64,000 bases of DNA. Origin: VYFG01 sp965204165 (lineage in GTDB: Bacteria > Pseudomonadota > Gammaproteobacteria > Arenicellales > Poriferihabitantaceae). The stretch is from assembly GCA_965204165.1 (NCBI GenBank), contig OZ241969.1, positions 3,100,001 through 3,164,000 on the forward strand. The letters run 5' to 3'. Below, in pieces: positions 1-8,633 of this stretch. The first letter of the stretch is position 1, and each line of letters starts with the position of its first letter. The notes under the pieces were generated by a model. That model was not told the origin of the DNA. It did no database searches and worked only from the letters and a program-made list of their open reading frames with translations. The translations under genes and the position numbers were made by a program.

Positions 1-90
1 ACCAAGCTCCTGGATTTTTCAGCGGAGCCCGCGGTACGCAGCGGCGGTGCTGTAGTCAAGGACAAGCCTGCGGACAAGACCACCCCCTGA
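1..90 (+). CDS. 3' end of an unidentified gene (partial)
   Basis: Frame 1 is open from the window edge to a TGA at 88-90, giving 29 residues rich in Lys, Ala and Pro (ending KDKPADKTTP). It converges on the last gene of the ccm operon. A hydrophilic low-complexity tail is common at protein C-termini, but there is no recognisable domain and the start lies outside the window. It could be a chance open frame. Confidence 0.35.
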   Translation, partial: TKLLDFSAEPAVRSGGAVVKDKPADKTTP

Positions 91-163
91 ACAATCCTCG
101 GCCGGGCCCCTGACCGGATCCGTACGCCGTCAGGCCCGTCCGCCTGCGGCGACCCGTGCCGGC

Positions 164-1390
164 CTATGGCACGCGCCGGTCGACCCGCAGCCGTATCGGC
201 GCACCGCCGCGGGTAACGGTTTCCACGGATTCACTGGTAAGGTCACCGCTCTGGGCGGAAGGCGAACCTGAAAGCGCAACCCTGGCGGTGACATCGACCC
301 GATCCTCGCCGGACAGGTTCCTGCCTTCGATCATGGCGCTGGCGTCGTCCAGCCGCACGGTCCGGGGAAGGTCGCCGATCGTGAGGCGCCTGGCCGCCAG
401 GGGCATGGGCGGTCCGGATTTGGCCCTGGCGAAGACGAATACGGGCGTGGCGGGATCCAGGTTCTCCCGCAATTCAGGCGCGATGGAAACCTCGAGCTCA
501 ATCAGGGCAGCCGGAAGGCCAGGGTCCCGGGTGTCCCCGGACCCGGATGAAGCCGTTTCCGTGGGATCGGCCACGAAGCCGGACGATGCGGATTCGAGCT
601 GCTGCCGCAGCTGTCCGAGTGCCTCCGGGTTGTCTGCCAGCAGGGGTTCCAGCCGCTCCAGGTAACCCATCGCCGCGGCCCGGTCTCCGCTGGCGTTCGA
701 GCCGAGCGCACCGATCCATAACGCGTTGACCTGGACCGGGTCCAGTTCCAGCGCACGTTCGATGCGCACCGAGATTTCGGCTGTATAACGGCCCCCGTTG
801 CGCATCAGGCTGGCGTCCGCCCAGGCAGTCAGGATGTCCGGGTCGTCCCCCACCAGAGCATGCACCCGGGCGTAGGCTGCTTCGGCCTTGTCGAACTGGT
901 TCATCACCATGTAGGTGCGCCCGGCAATGGCCCAGCCGTCGGCATTGCCGGGGTTTTCCGCCAGGCTCTGCTCCAGGCGCTGCAGCAGTTGCGGTATGTC
1001 CACTTCCGCATGGGACTGGGACCCGGCTTCCTGCTGGTTCAGCGGGGGAAGCGTCCAGCGGTTATCCCCGACCTTCCAGTAGATCAGTCCCGCGGCCAGG
1101 GGAACCAGCAGCAGGACCGTGACGGTGGTCCAGCGCCCGCGGGCCTGGTTCTCGCCAAGGACATAGTCCGGTCCGGACAGATCCGACAGGAGGGCGGCCT
1201 CCAGTTCCGGCGCTCCCTCCCCGGCACCGCCTTCCTCCGCATCCACTTCCGCCAGGCGTTCCCTGGCGATGACAAGGTTCTCCCGGCTCATGTCCACGCT
1301 GACGACCCGGCGCGGCCGGATGGCGCCGGGCAGGAGCAGAAGGAGGCAGAGGATCGCCAGGCCCGCACTGGCCAGGATAAACCAGGTCAT
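164..1390 (-). CDS. ccmI: cytochrome c maturation protein CcmI (TPR heme-lyase subunit)
   Basis: CcmI holds apocytochrome c for the CcmF/CcmH heme ligation complex at the periplasmic face of the inner membrane. The 408-residue protein has the family layout: a first membrane helix at about residues 3-22, a cytoplasmic loop with a leucine-zipper-like stretch, a second helix at about 87-106, periplasmic TPR repeats at about 134-290, and a C-terminal domain that resembles the CcmI beta-rich tail. The open frame extends upstream to 1561, but the ATG at 1390 overlaps the ccmH stop by 4 bp (ATGA), as at other junctions in this operon, and gives a proper first helix. It is the last gene of the ccmABCDEFGHI operon. 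Confidence 0.93.
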   Translation of the reverse strand: MTWFILASAGLAILCLLLLLPGAIRPRRVVSVDMSRENLVIARERLAEVDAEEGGAGEGAPELEAALLSDLSGPDYVLGENQARGRWTTVTVLLLVPLAAGLIYWKVGDNRWTLPPLNQQEAGSQSHAEVDIPQLLQRLEQSLAENPGNADGWAIAGRTYMVMNQFDKAEAAYARVHALVGDDPDILTAWADASLMRNGGRYTAEISVRIERALELDPVQVNALWIGALGSNASGDRAAAMGYLERLEPLLADNPEALGQLRQQLESASSGFVADPTETASSGSGDTRDPGLPAALIELEVSIAPELRENLDPATPVFVFARAKSGPPMPLAARRLTIGDLPRTVRLDDASAMIEGRNLSGEDRVDVTARVALSGSPSAQSGDLTSESVETVTRGGAPIRLRVDRRVP

Positions 1391-1896
1391 TCCGCTGAAC
1401 CCGGGGGTTGCCGGTCCCCGTTGTCCCCCGACTCCTCCAGCAGGGCCCTGGCCCGTTTCAGGTCGTCTTCGCTGTAGCCGGTGGGCACGGCGGTCGCACG
1501 CCGCCGCCACCGCAGCATCCACCAAATCAGGATCAGGGACAGAACCAGGGGGGACATCCACAGAAACGCGGTAGCCGCGGTGAATCGGGGGCGGTAGAGC
1601 ACGAACTCGCCGTACCGGGAAACCATGTAGTCAACCACTTCCGAACGACTCTTTCCTTCCTCGACCAGCTCCCGTGTCTTGCGCCGCAGATCCTTTGCGA
1701 GGTCGGCGTTGGAGTCCGCCAGGTTCTGGTTCTGGCATACCAGGCAGCGGAGTTCCTGGATCATCTGCTGGTAAAGGGATTGCATGGCGGGGTCGGCGAA
1801 TTCCACGACCTCCACCTTGGCGGCAGCCGGCAAAGCCACGCAGAACCAGGCCGCCATGACCACGGCCGCGATCCGGCGTCTTCCCGGCCCGTTCAA
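1387..1896 (-). CDS. ccmH: cytochrome c maturation thiol oxidoreductase CcmH
   Basis: CcmH reduces the disulfide of apocytochrome c CXXCH motifs before heme attachment. It has a signal sequence at about residues 1-26, the diagnostic RCLVCQNQ motif with redox cysteines C51 and C54, a three-helix periplasmic domain, and one C-terminal membrane helix at about 106-128. The 169-residue length fits the short single-domain CcmH; the TPR part found fused in E. coli CcmH is encoded separately here as CcmI. It starts 4 bp before the end of the preceding ccmG gene and overlaps ccmI by 4 bp. Confidence 0.96.
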   Translation of the reverse strand: MNGPGRRRIAAVVMAAWFCVALPAAAKVEVVEFADPAMQSLYQQMIQELRCLVCQNQNLADSNADLAKDLRRKTRELVEEGKSRSEVVDYMVSRYGEFVLYRPRFTAATAFLWMSPLVLSLILIWWMLRWRRRATAVPTGYSEDDLKRARALLEESGDNGDRQPPGSAE

Positions 1897-2420
1897 TTGA
1901 CTCCTTCCCGCAACTGCCGGATCACCGGCAACAGGATCTCCATCGCATCCGTCTCGCTCACCGGGCCGACATGCTTGTAGCGGATATGACCGGTTCGATC
2001 GATGACAAAGGTTTCCGGCACCCCGTATACCCCGTAATCGATGCCCACGTCCCCGTTCCCGTCAAAGGCGCTCAGGAGGTAGGGGTCGCCCCACCTGGCC
2101 AGCCAGTTCCGGGCATCGCCGCGCTTGTCCTTGTAGTTCAGACCCACGATATCGATTTCTTTCGACAGGGAAGTGATCACCGGATGCTCCTGCCGGCAGG
2201 CAACGCACCAGGATGCCCAGACGTTGAGCAGCCAGACCTTGCCGGCCATGTCCCCGGGGCCGAATTCCGCCCCGGGATCATTCAGCCGATCGAGGGTGAA
2301 TGCCGGTGCCGGCTTGTCGATCAGGGTGGACGGAAGCTTCTGGGGATCCAGGTCCAGCCCCTTCCAGAGCAGGGCCGCCAGGCCGGCGAACACCGCCAGC
2401 GGCAGAACATACCGGTTCAT
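1893..2420 (-). CDS. ccmG: cytochrome c maturation thioredoxin CcmG (DsbE)
   Basis: CcmG is a membrane-anchored periplasmic thioredoxin that passes reductant to CcmH and apocytochrome c. The N-terminal anchor spans about residues 4-19, and the thioredoxin domain carries WASWCVACRQEHP with active-site C72 and C75. The X-X pair is Val-Ala rather than the more common Pro-Thr or Val-Pro. The ATG at 2420 overlaps the ccmF stop by 4 bp; the longer open frame back to 2534 is only the ccmF gene read in another frame. The length of 175 residues is typical. Confidence 0.95.
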   Translation of the reverse strand: MNRYVLPLAVFAGLAALLWKGLDLDPQKLPSTLIDKPAPAFTLDRLNDPGAEFGPGDMAGKVWLLNVWASWCVACRQEHPVITSLSKEIDIVGLNYKDKRGDARNWLARWGDPYLLSAFDGNGDVGIDYGVYGVPETFVIDRTGHIRYKHVGPVSETDAMEILLPVIRQLREGVN

Positions 2421-4381
2421 GCGGTCCGGCCCGGCACCGCAGCCGCACTGAGCCCCCGTCGGCGCCGGTAACGCACATCCGTAGCCGCCACCAGCCCTCC
2501 GATGCCCATCAGGAAGGCACCTCCCCAGATCCACCGTATGAACGGCTTGTAATAGATCCGCACGGCCCAGGATCCCTGGTCATCCAGCGGCTCCCCGAGC
2601 GCCACGAAGAGATCACGGGTCAGGCCGGGGTCAATGGCGGCCTCCGTCATGGGATCCTGCTGTACCAGGTAGGTCCGCTTCTCCGGATGCATCCGGCCGA
2701 TCATGCGGTCGCCCGAGTAGACCTCGAACCAGCCCATGAGGGATTGGTAGTTGGGTCCCGGGGTTTCCCGGACTCCCTGGAAGCGGAAGGTGTAGCCGGA
2801 AACCGTGAATTCCTCCCCGGGCGCCATCCGCAGATCCTTCTCGATCGTGAATCCCTTGACCATGGCCACGCCCACGATGAAGACGCCAACGCCGAAATGG
2901 GCAAGGTGCATGCCCTTGATGCCCCGTGGCAGGCGCAGCAGGCCGAGGACGCGCTGTCCCGGACGGGTGCGCGAAGCGAGGCCGGCCAGGCTTTCGAGCA
3001 TGACCCAGCAGCCAAGGGCGATGCCAAGAGCGGCGGGGATGGAATAATGGGTCATCGCGAGTGGCGCGGCCAACCCGATCAGCAGCGCGAGCCCCCCGGG
3101 CAGGAGGTGCCCCCGCAGGGTCCGTGACAGGCGGTCCCGTTTCCAGCGAAGCAGGGCGCCTATCACCAGCAGGAGTATCAGCGGCACACCAAGGATGCCG
3201 AACAGGAGGTCGAAATAGGGCGGACCCACCGAGATCTTGGTGCCGCTGATCGCGTCCAGGAACAGCGGGTAGAGCGTCCCGACAAGGACCGCGAAGCAAA
3301 GCATGGCGAAAAGCACGTTATTCAGCAGTATGGCGGTTTCCCGGGAAACGGGATCGAACCGGACGAAGCTCCGGATGCTCGGTGCCCGCCAGGCATAGAG
3401 CACCAGCGAACTGCCGACGACGATGCACAGGAAGATCAGGATGAACAGCCCCCGGGTCGGGTCATTGGCAAAGGCATGCACCGAGGTGAGGACACCGGAA
3501 CGGACCAGGAAAGTGCCCAGCAGGGAAAGGGAAAACGCCATGACTGCGAGCAGCACGCTCCAGGCCTTGAACACGCCGCGCTTCTCGGTCGCCGCCAGGG
3601 AGTGGATGAGGGCGGTGCCCACGAGCCAGGGCATGAACGAGGCGTTCTCCACCGGATCCCAGAACCACCAGCCGCCCCAGCCCAGTTCATAGTACGCCCA
3701 CCAGGAACCGAGTGCGATGCCGAAGGTCAGGAACATCCAGGCGACGTTGGTCCAGGGACGGGCCCAGCGGGACCATGCCGCGTCCAGGCGTCCGCCGATC
3801 ATCGCGGCGATGGCGAACGAGAAGGCCACGGAAAATCCCACATAGCCCATGTACAGCATGGGCGGGTGTATGGCCAGGCCGATGTCCTGCAGCAGCGGGT
3901 TGAGGTCCCGGCCTTCCGGGGGCACCGGGAAGAGCCGTTCAAACGGGTTCGAGGTGAACACAACGAACAGCAGGATGCCCACCGACACCAGGCCCATGAC
4001 GGACAGGACCCGGGCGCTCATCACGTCCGGCAGGCCCCGGGTGCCCAGTGCCACGGCACCGGTCCAGACTGTCAGGATCAGCGCCCATAACAGCAGCGAC
4101 CCCTCATGCCCCCCCCAGACACCGGAAATCCGGTAAATCAGGGGAAGCTTGGAATTGGAGTGATTGGCAATGTAGGCGACGGAAAAATCACTGGTAATAC
4201 TGGCCCAGGTCAGGCAGGCATAGGAAACCGCCACCATAATGAACAGGTTCAGGGCCAGCGGGCGCGCCAGCAGGACCCAGCCCGAGATCCCGCGCAACGA
4301 ACCCGCGAGGGGAAGCACGCCCAGCAGCACGGATAGCACCAGTGCAAGGATCAGGGCGAAGTGGCCGATCTCGGGAATCAT
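2417..4381 (-). CDS. ccmF: cytochrome c heme lyase subunit CcmF
   Basis: CcmF is the large integral membrane subunit of the system I holocytochrome c synthetase. It takes heme from CcmE and attaches it to apocytochrome c. The 654 residues are dominated by membrane helices and include the tryptophan-rich WWD heme-handling segment (WGGWWFWDPVEN at about 236-247), the upstream HEGS motif near residue 92 and conserved histidines. Family members are about 630-670 residues. The start overlaps the ccmE stop by 4 bp, so translation of the operon is coupled here. Confidence 0.97.
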   Translation of the reverse strand: MIPEIGHFALILALVLSVLLGVLPLAGSLRGISGWVLLARPLALNLFIMVAVSYACLTWASITSDFSVAYIANHSNSKLPLIYRISGVWGGHEGSLLLWALILTVWTGAVALGTRGLPDVMSARVLSVMGLVSVGILLFVVFTSNPFERLFPVPPEGRDLNPLLQDIGLAIHPPMLYMGYVGFSVAFSFAIAAMIGGRLDAAWSRWARPWTNVAWMFLTFGIALGSWWAYYELGWGGWWFWDPVENASFMPWLVGTALIHSLAATEKRGVFKAWSVLLAVMAFSLSLLGTFLVRSGVLTSVHAFANDPTRGLFILIFLCIVVGSSLVLYAWRAPSIRSFVRFDPVSRETAILLNNVLFAMLCFAVLVGTLYPLFLDAISGTKISVGPPYFDLLFGILGVPLILLLVIGALLRWKRDRLSRTLRGHLLPGGLALLIGLAAPLAMTHYSIPAALGIALGCWVMLESLAGLASRTRPGQRVLGLLRLPRGIKGMHLAHFGVGVFIVGVAMVKGFTIEKDLRMAPGEEFTVSGYTFRFQGVRETPGPNYQSLMGWFEVYSGDRMIGRMHPEKRTYLVQQDPMTEAAIDPGLTRDLFVALGEPLDDQGSWAVRIYYKPFIRWIWGGAFLMGIGGLVAATDVRYRRRRGLSAAAVPGRTA

Positions 4382-4842
4382 TGCCCGCTGCTCTTCCCGG
4401 CCTGATCCCGATAGGCATCGGCATTGGCCTGCCTGAGGGCCTCGTGCACCTCGGGCGGCATGTAGGTCTCGTCGTGTTTCGCCAGCACCTGTTGGGCCAC
4501 GAACCCGCCATCCACCAGATTTCCCGTGGTGACGATACCCTGACCCTCGCGGAACAGGTCCGGAAGGATGCCGTCGTATCGCACGGTCACCACCTCAGCC
4601 GTGTCGGTGAGATCGAACCAGACCTCAAGGTCGCCCGGGTTGCGCCGCACGCTCCCGTCCACCACCATGCCGCCGAGGCGGAATGTGGCGCCCTTCGGCA
4701 CCTCCCCGGCCACCACCTGGCTCGGACTGTAGAACAGGTTGATGTTCTGGTTGAGGGCGGTCAGTGCCAGCGCAACCGCACCCCCGACCCCGAGCAGAAG
4801 AAGCCCGACCAGTACCAGCCGCTGGCGCCGCCGGGGTGTCAT
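4378..4842 (-). CDS. ccmE: cytochrome c maturation heme chaperone CcmE
   Basis: CcmE binds heme covalently through a histidine in the periplasm and hands it to CcmF. The 154-residue protein has an N-terminal anchor (about residues 9-29), an OB-fold domain, and the signature LAKHDETYMP with heme-binding H123 followed by the tyrosine ligand. The ATG at 4842 lies 4 bp inside the end of ccmD; the longer open frame to 4941 has no family support. The C-terminal tail after the signature is hydrophilic and helical, as usual. Confidence 0.96.
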   Translation of the reverse strand: MTPRRRQRLVLVGLLLLGVGGAVALALTALNQNINLFYSPSQVVAGEVPKGATFRLGGMVVDGSVRRNPGDLEVWFDLTDTAEVVTVRYDGILPDLFREGQGIVTTGNLVDGGFVAQQVLAKHDETYMPPEVHEALRQANADAYRDQAGKSSGQ

Positions 4843-5018
4843 ACCTGCCCCCCGGTGTTTTCCGCATCCTTTCCGTCCGACTGCAGGGAGATCATCCTGA
4901 GCAGGGACCGTACACGGTTCAGCGGAGCCAGGAAATGCCACAGGAGCAGCGCCAGCACCACCAGGTAACTGGTCCAGACGTAGAACGCGTAGCCCCCCAT
5001 GTGCAGGAAATCAGCCAT
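4839..5018 (-). CDS. ccmD: heme exporter small subunit CcmD
   Basis: CcmD is a small single-pass protein needed to release holo-CcmE from the CcmABC complex. The 59-residue product starts MADFLHMGGYAFYVW, the usual CcmD opening, has one membrane helix at about 10-30, and ends in a charged cytoplasmic tail. The ATG at 5018 lies 8 bp upstream of the ccmC stop; the open frame extends to 5054 but the family pattern fits the shorter start. It overlaps ccmE by 4 bp. Confidence 0.92.
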   Translation of the reverse strand: MADFLHMGGYAFYVWTSYLVVLALLLWHFLAPLNRVRSLLRMISLQSDGKDAENTGGQV

Positions 5019-5784
5019 GCGCGAGTTCCTGCACCCAGCGGGTGCGCCTTTCATGGTGGAGAAGTTCCCCCCGAAGACGGTTGAATACCGCCCCGGCGAA
5101 GTAGAAATTGAAGGCGAGGAACATCACCAGCAGGGGAACCAGCATCCGGGTGTCCATCGTGGGTCTGCCGAGGCGGGTTACGGTGGAGCCCTGGTGCAGC
5201 GTGTTCCACCATTCCACGGAGAAATGGATGATGGGCAGGTTGATCACGCCGACCAGGGCCAGTACCGCGGATGCCCTGGCGGCCGTGCGCCGGTCCTCGA
5301 TGGCTGCGGACAGCGCCATGTAGCCGATGAAAAGGAACAAAAGCACCAGTTCTGAAGTCAGGCGGGCGTCCCAGACCCAGTAGGTGCCCCAGGTGGGCTT
5401 GCCCCACAGGGAACCGGTGAACAGGGCGCAGAACGTGAACATGGCACCCAGCGGTGCAATGGACCTGGCAACGAGGTCGGCGACCTTGAGATGCCAGACA
5501 AGGCCGATCCCCGCGGCCACCGCCATCGCGGCATAGCTGGACATGGATAGCCATGCCGACGGCACGTGAATGTAGATGATGCGGTAGCTGTCTCCCATCT
5601 GGTAATCCGGCGGCGCCACGACCAGCCCAAGGTAGAGCCCGACGGCGAACAGCACCACCGCGACCCACCCGCATACCGGTGCCCAGCGCGTGGAAAATCC
5701 ATAGATCCACGCCGGCGAGCCGAACCGGTGAAACCACACCCAGCGTCTGCCGGTCGGGGCGGGAGCGGTGTTATTCGGTGGCAT
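5011..5784 (-). CDS. ccmC: heme-handling membrane protein CcmC
   Basis: CcmC presents heme to CcmE at the outer face of the inner membrane. The protein has six predicted helices, the WWD-type signature GTYWVWDARLTSE, and conserved histidines in IIYIHVPSAW and INLPIIHFSVEWWN that act as heme ligands in the family. I chose the ATG at 5784 (257 residues, with AGG a few bases upstream); a GTG at 5823 would add 13 poorly conserved residues. A 143-bp gap separates it from ccmB, the only sizeable break in the operon. Confidence 0.94.
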   Translation of the reverse strand: MPPNNTAPAPTGRRWVWFHRFGSPAWIYGFSTRWAPVCGWVAVVLFAVGLYLGLVVAPPDYQMGDSYRIIYIHVPSAWLSMSSYAAMAVAAGIGLVWHLKVADLVARSIAPLGAMFTFCALFTGSLWGKPTWGTYWVWDARLTSELVLLFLFIGYMALSAAIEDRRTAARASAVLALVGVINLPIIHFSVEWWNTLHQGSTVTRLGRPTMDTRMLVPLLVMFLAFNFYFAGAVFNRLRGELLHHERRTRWVQELAHG

Positions 5785-5927
5785 CGTCGCCTGAACGGCA
5801 GGATTGCGGGAGAGCTCTTGCACGTATCATCATATATTATGTCTTCCGTATATTATCAGAGTCCAAAACAGAAGAAGCCCGAAGCGTGAGACGGAATGTG
5901 GGACTCCAGGATGGGACTCCAGGGCTT
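5785..5927. other. AT-rich ccmB-ccmC spacer
   Basis: This is the only long spacer in an operon otherwise held together by overlaps. It is much more AT-rich than its surroundings in its lower-coordinate half (roughly 5821-5875, with runs such as CATATATTATG). A separate promoter for ccmCDEFGHI is possible, but I cannot identify convincing -35 and -10 boxes. The end next to ccmB holds a tandem duplication, listed separately. Confidence 0.4.
5899..5924. repeat. tandem 13-bp direct repeat
   Basis: Two adjacent copies of TGGGACTCCAGGA/G lie at 5899-5911 and 5912-5924, differing only in the last base. They sit just beyond the ccmB stop codon (5928-5930). This looks like a small slippage duplication. 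No function is evident. Confidence 0.7.
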
Positions 5928-6632
5928 TCAGTTCAAACTGATCCGAATGGCGGCCGCGGCGGCCAGCGGGCAGACCGCCAGGGTGAACAGCGAGAATGCG
6001 GCCAGCAACAGCAGGTGCGGAGTCGGATCCTGGCTGATCATGACGGACTGGACTGCCCCGGCGCCAAATATGAGGGCGGGCACATACAATGGCAATACCA
6101 GCAGGCTGAGCAACACGCCGTTACGGCGGATTCCCACGGTAAGCCCCACTCCCACCGCGCCGATCAGGCTCAGGGCCGGCGTTCCCAGCACAAGACTGAC
6201 CGCGAGCACCCCCGCAGCGTTCCCGGGCAGCTGCATCAGCATTGCCAGCAGCGGCGACACCACGATCAGCGGCACGGAACTGGCCAGCCAGTGGGCGGCG
6301 GCCTTGGCCAGCACCAGCAGGCTGAGCGGCTGGGGACTGAGCGCGATCTGCTCCAGACTGCCGTCCTCGTAGTCGGGACGGAACATGCTGTCCAGGGCCA
6401 GCAGGGTGGCCAGCAGGGCGGATACCCAGATGATCCCCGGACCGGCATCCTGCAACAGCTGAAGGTCGGGGGCCACGGACAGCGGAAACAGGCTGACCAC
6501 GACGACGAAGAACAGAACCGGCTGTACCAGGTCGTTTCGCTCGCGCAGGGCGATACGCAGGTCCCTGCGAAGCAGCGACCGGAATCCCGACCAGAGGGAT
6601 TGGGCGGATGACGCCTGGTCGTGATCAGTCAT
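5928..6632 (-). CDS. ccmB: heme exporter permease CcmB
   Basis: CcmB is the ABC-type permease partner of CcmA in the CcmABCD complex that releases holo-CcmE. The 234-residue protein has about six hydrophobic helices, the N-terminal cytoplasmic segment LLRRDLRIALRERNDLVQP and the family motif RPDYEDGSLEQ. The ATG at 6632 overlaps the ccmA stop by 8 bp; an upstream in-frame ATG at 6674 would lie deeper inside ccmA and is less likely. Confidence 0.94.
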   Translation of the reverse strand: MTDHDQASSAQSLWSGFRSLLRRDLRIALRERNDLVQPVLFFVVVVSLFPLSVAPDLQLLQDAGPGIIWVSALLATLLALDSMFRPDYEDGSLEQIALSPQPLSLLVLAKAAAHWLASSVPLIVVSPLLAMLMQLPGNAAGVLAVSLVLGTPALSLIGAVGVGLTVGIRRNGVLLSLLVLPLYVPALIFGAGAVQSVMISQDPTPHLLLLAAFSLFTLAVCPLAAAAAIRISLN

Positions 6633-7284
6633 GGGCGCCCGGCAGCCGGATTTCCCGCAACTCCCCGGTATCAAGAAGTGGCTGATGGCTGGTGAAAATC
6701 ACCAGTCCGCCACGGTCCAGATGGCCCCGGAGGGCTGTCCTCAGGGTGCCGATCCCGGAATCATCCAGGGCCGTGGCAGGTTCGTCGAGGATCCACAGCG
6801 GCGCATCACTGAGCATCACCCGCGCCAGGGCCGTACGCTGTTGCTGGCCGGCGGACAGGGTTCGGACCGGCCGTTCGTGGCGCCGCTCGATGCCGACGGA
6901 CGCAAGGGTTTCACCGATACGGTGCCCATCGGGACGCCTGCCATGCAGCGCCCCCAGGACATCCAGATTTTCCCTGGGGGTCAGTTCACCCTTCAGGGCC
7001 GGCCGGTGCCCCAGGTAACTGATCTGGGCACGGTATTCGGCTGCGGACTTCCGGATGTCCGAACCGTTCCAGAACACACTGCCGGATTCAGCCAGCGCCA
7101 GGCCGCACAGGATGCGCAGGAGCGATGTCTTGCCGCTCCCGTTCGCACCCCTGACCTGCAATCCCACACCGGCTTCCACCGCCAGTGACAGACCGCGAAA
7201 GAGGCTCTGGAACCCCCGCAGGCATTCAATCTCGGTGGCTTCCAGCCTGTTTTCGTCGGGAAACGGGACGGGTCGGTTCAACAT
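6625..7284 (-). CDS. ccmA: heme exporter ATP-binding protein CcmA
   Basis: CcmA is the ATPase of the CcmABCD complex. It shows Walker A (GANGSGKTS, about 47-55), a signature LSAGQQQR (143-150), Walker B (LWILDEP, 163-169) and the switch histidine in FTSHQ. The signature is LSAGQ rather than LSGGQ, as is common in CcmA. The open frame runs far upstream to 8268, but that is antisense to dinB; the ATG at 7284 gives the normal 219 residues. It is the first gene of the operon and is transcribed divergently from dinB across about 90 bp. Confidence 0.95.
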   Translation of the reverse strand: MLNRPVPFPDENRLEATEIECLRGFQSLFRGLSLAVEAGVGLQVRGANGSGKTSLLRILCGLALAESGSVFWNGSDIRKSAAEYRAQISYLGHRPALKGELTPRENLDVLGALHGRRPDGHRIGETLASVGIERRHERPVRTLSAGQQQRTALARVMLSDAPLWILDEPATALDDSGIGTLRTALRGHLDRGGLVIFTSHQPLLDTGELREIRLPGAHD

Positions 7285-7374
7285 ACCAGGGCATATCCGG
7301 GAGGACCGAGTGTAGGCAGTACACCGGCCACACTCAATACCCAGTATTTTCCTTGTGGGGATAGAATTGCGGGT

Positions 7375-8562
7375 ATGATCCTGCACATCGATATGGATGC
7401 GTTCTACGCCTCCGTGGAAGAGAGGGATGATCCCAGCCTCAAGGGGAATCCCGTGGTGGTGGGCGGGCGCCCGGAGGACAGGGGGGTGGTGGCCGCCGCC
7501 AACTATACCGCCAGGGAATTCGGCGTCCACAGCGCGATGCCCATGGCACGGGCGGTCAGGCTTTGCCGTCATCTCGTCATCGTGCCCCCGAGGGGGCAGG
7601 TCTATCGGGAGGTTTCCGGCCAGATTCAGGACATCTTCCGCCAGTTCACACCCCTGATCGAGCCGCTCTCGCTGGACGAGGCATTCCTCGATATCACCGC
7701 GTCCCTGCGCCTGTTCGGGGATGCCGAGGAGATCGGCCGCCGGATCAAGGAGGATATCCGGAACGACCTGGGGCTGGTGGCTTCCGTGGGGGGCGCGCCC
7801 AACAAGTTCCTCGCCAAGCTCGCCAGCGACCAGGGCAAACCCGACGGGTTCCTCTTCATCCACGCCGGTCAAGTCCAGGAATTCCTCGACCCGCTGCCGG
7901 TGGAGAGCATCTGGGGGGTGGGAAAATCCGCCCGGCGCCGTCTGCACGCAGCGGGAGTCCGCACGATCGGCGATCTTCGCCGGACATCCGAAGACTGGCT
8001 CGAAACCGTGTTCGGCAAATCCGGGACCCGACTGTGGCAGCTCTGCCATGGCATCGACGAAAGGGCGGTGGTCACGGACAGCGAGGCCAAGTCCATCTCC
8101 CACGAAACGACATTCAGCCGGGACATCACCGAGCTGGACGCGCTCGAACCCATCGTCCTTTCCCTCACGGAGGGTGTCTGCTATCGCCTGCGGCGCGCGG
8201 GAATGGGGGCCAGGACGGTGAACCTGAAAGTGCGGTTCCATGATTTTTCCACGGTCACACGCGCGCACAGCCTCCCCGGACGTACCGACCAGACCCTGGC
8301 CATCTGGCAGGAATTGCGCCGGCTCCTGCGGACCCTCCTGGCTGACCGGCGGTTCGCGGTGCGCCTGGTGGGCGTGGGCGTGAGCAATTTCAGCGACAGC
8401 GACTCGCCGGCGGAAGGATCCCAGGCGGATCTGTTCGAAGCCGCTGAAGCGGCCGGCGGTATCCGGCAGCCGGAAGACCGGCAGGAAAAACTGGACCGGC
8501 TGACCGACGAGGCCCGCCGGCGTTTCGGCAGGAATATCCTGAGACGGGGCCGCGGTCTTTGA
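7375..8562 (+). CDS. dinB: DNA polymerase IV (Y-family translesion polymerase)
   Basis: This error-prone polymerase bypasses lesions and is usually under LexA control. The 395-residue protein has the catalytic acids in HIDMDAFYASVEE (D6, D8) and SLDEAFLD (D101, E102), with Tyr11 at the steric-gate position. The helix-hairpin-helix region (about 170-205, SIWGVGKSARRRL) and little-finger domain follow. Near the C-terminus SQADLFEA contains a QxDLF match to the beta-clamp-binding motif. The spacer to ccmA does not show a LexA box that I can recognise. Confidence 0.96.
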   Translation: MILHIDMDAFYASVEERDDPSLKGNPVVVGGRPEDRGVVAAANYTAREFGVHSAMPMARAVRLCRHLVIVPPRGQVYREVSGQIQDIFRQFTPLIEPLSLDEAFLDITASLRLFGDAEEIGRRIKEDIRNDLGLVASVGGAPNKFLAKLASDQGKPDGFLFIHAGQVQEFLDPLPVESIWGVGKSARRRLHAAGVRTIGDLRRTSEDWLETVFGKSGTRLWQLCHGIDERAVVTDSEAKSISHETTFSRDITELDALEPIVLSLTEGVCYRLRRAGMGARTVNLKVRFHDFSTVTRAHSLPGRTDQTLAIWQELRRLLRTLLADRRFAVRLVGVGVSNFSDSDSPAEGSQADLFEAAEAAGGIRQPEDRQEKLDRLTDEARRRFGRNILRRGRGL

Positions 8563-8633
8563 ACAGGATCCGGCAGGCGCCCGATTCGCCCAACTGATCA
8601 GGAAAGCAGTCCCGAGACTGCCCGCGAATTCAG

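Noticed and set aside
103..138. Possible terminator between the first partial gene and ccmI
   Set aside because: A bulged inverted repeat (CGGGCC..TGAC / GTCAGGCCCG) exists, but with a long loop and no T run it is too weak to call.
6625..8268. A 547-residue reading of ccmA
   Set aside because: The upstream two thirds are antisense to dinB and carry no domain; the normal CcmA start at 7284 gives the expected length.
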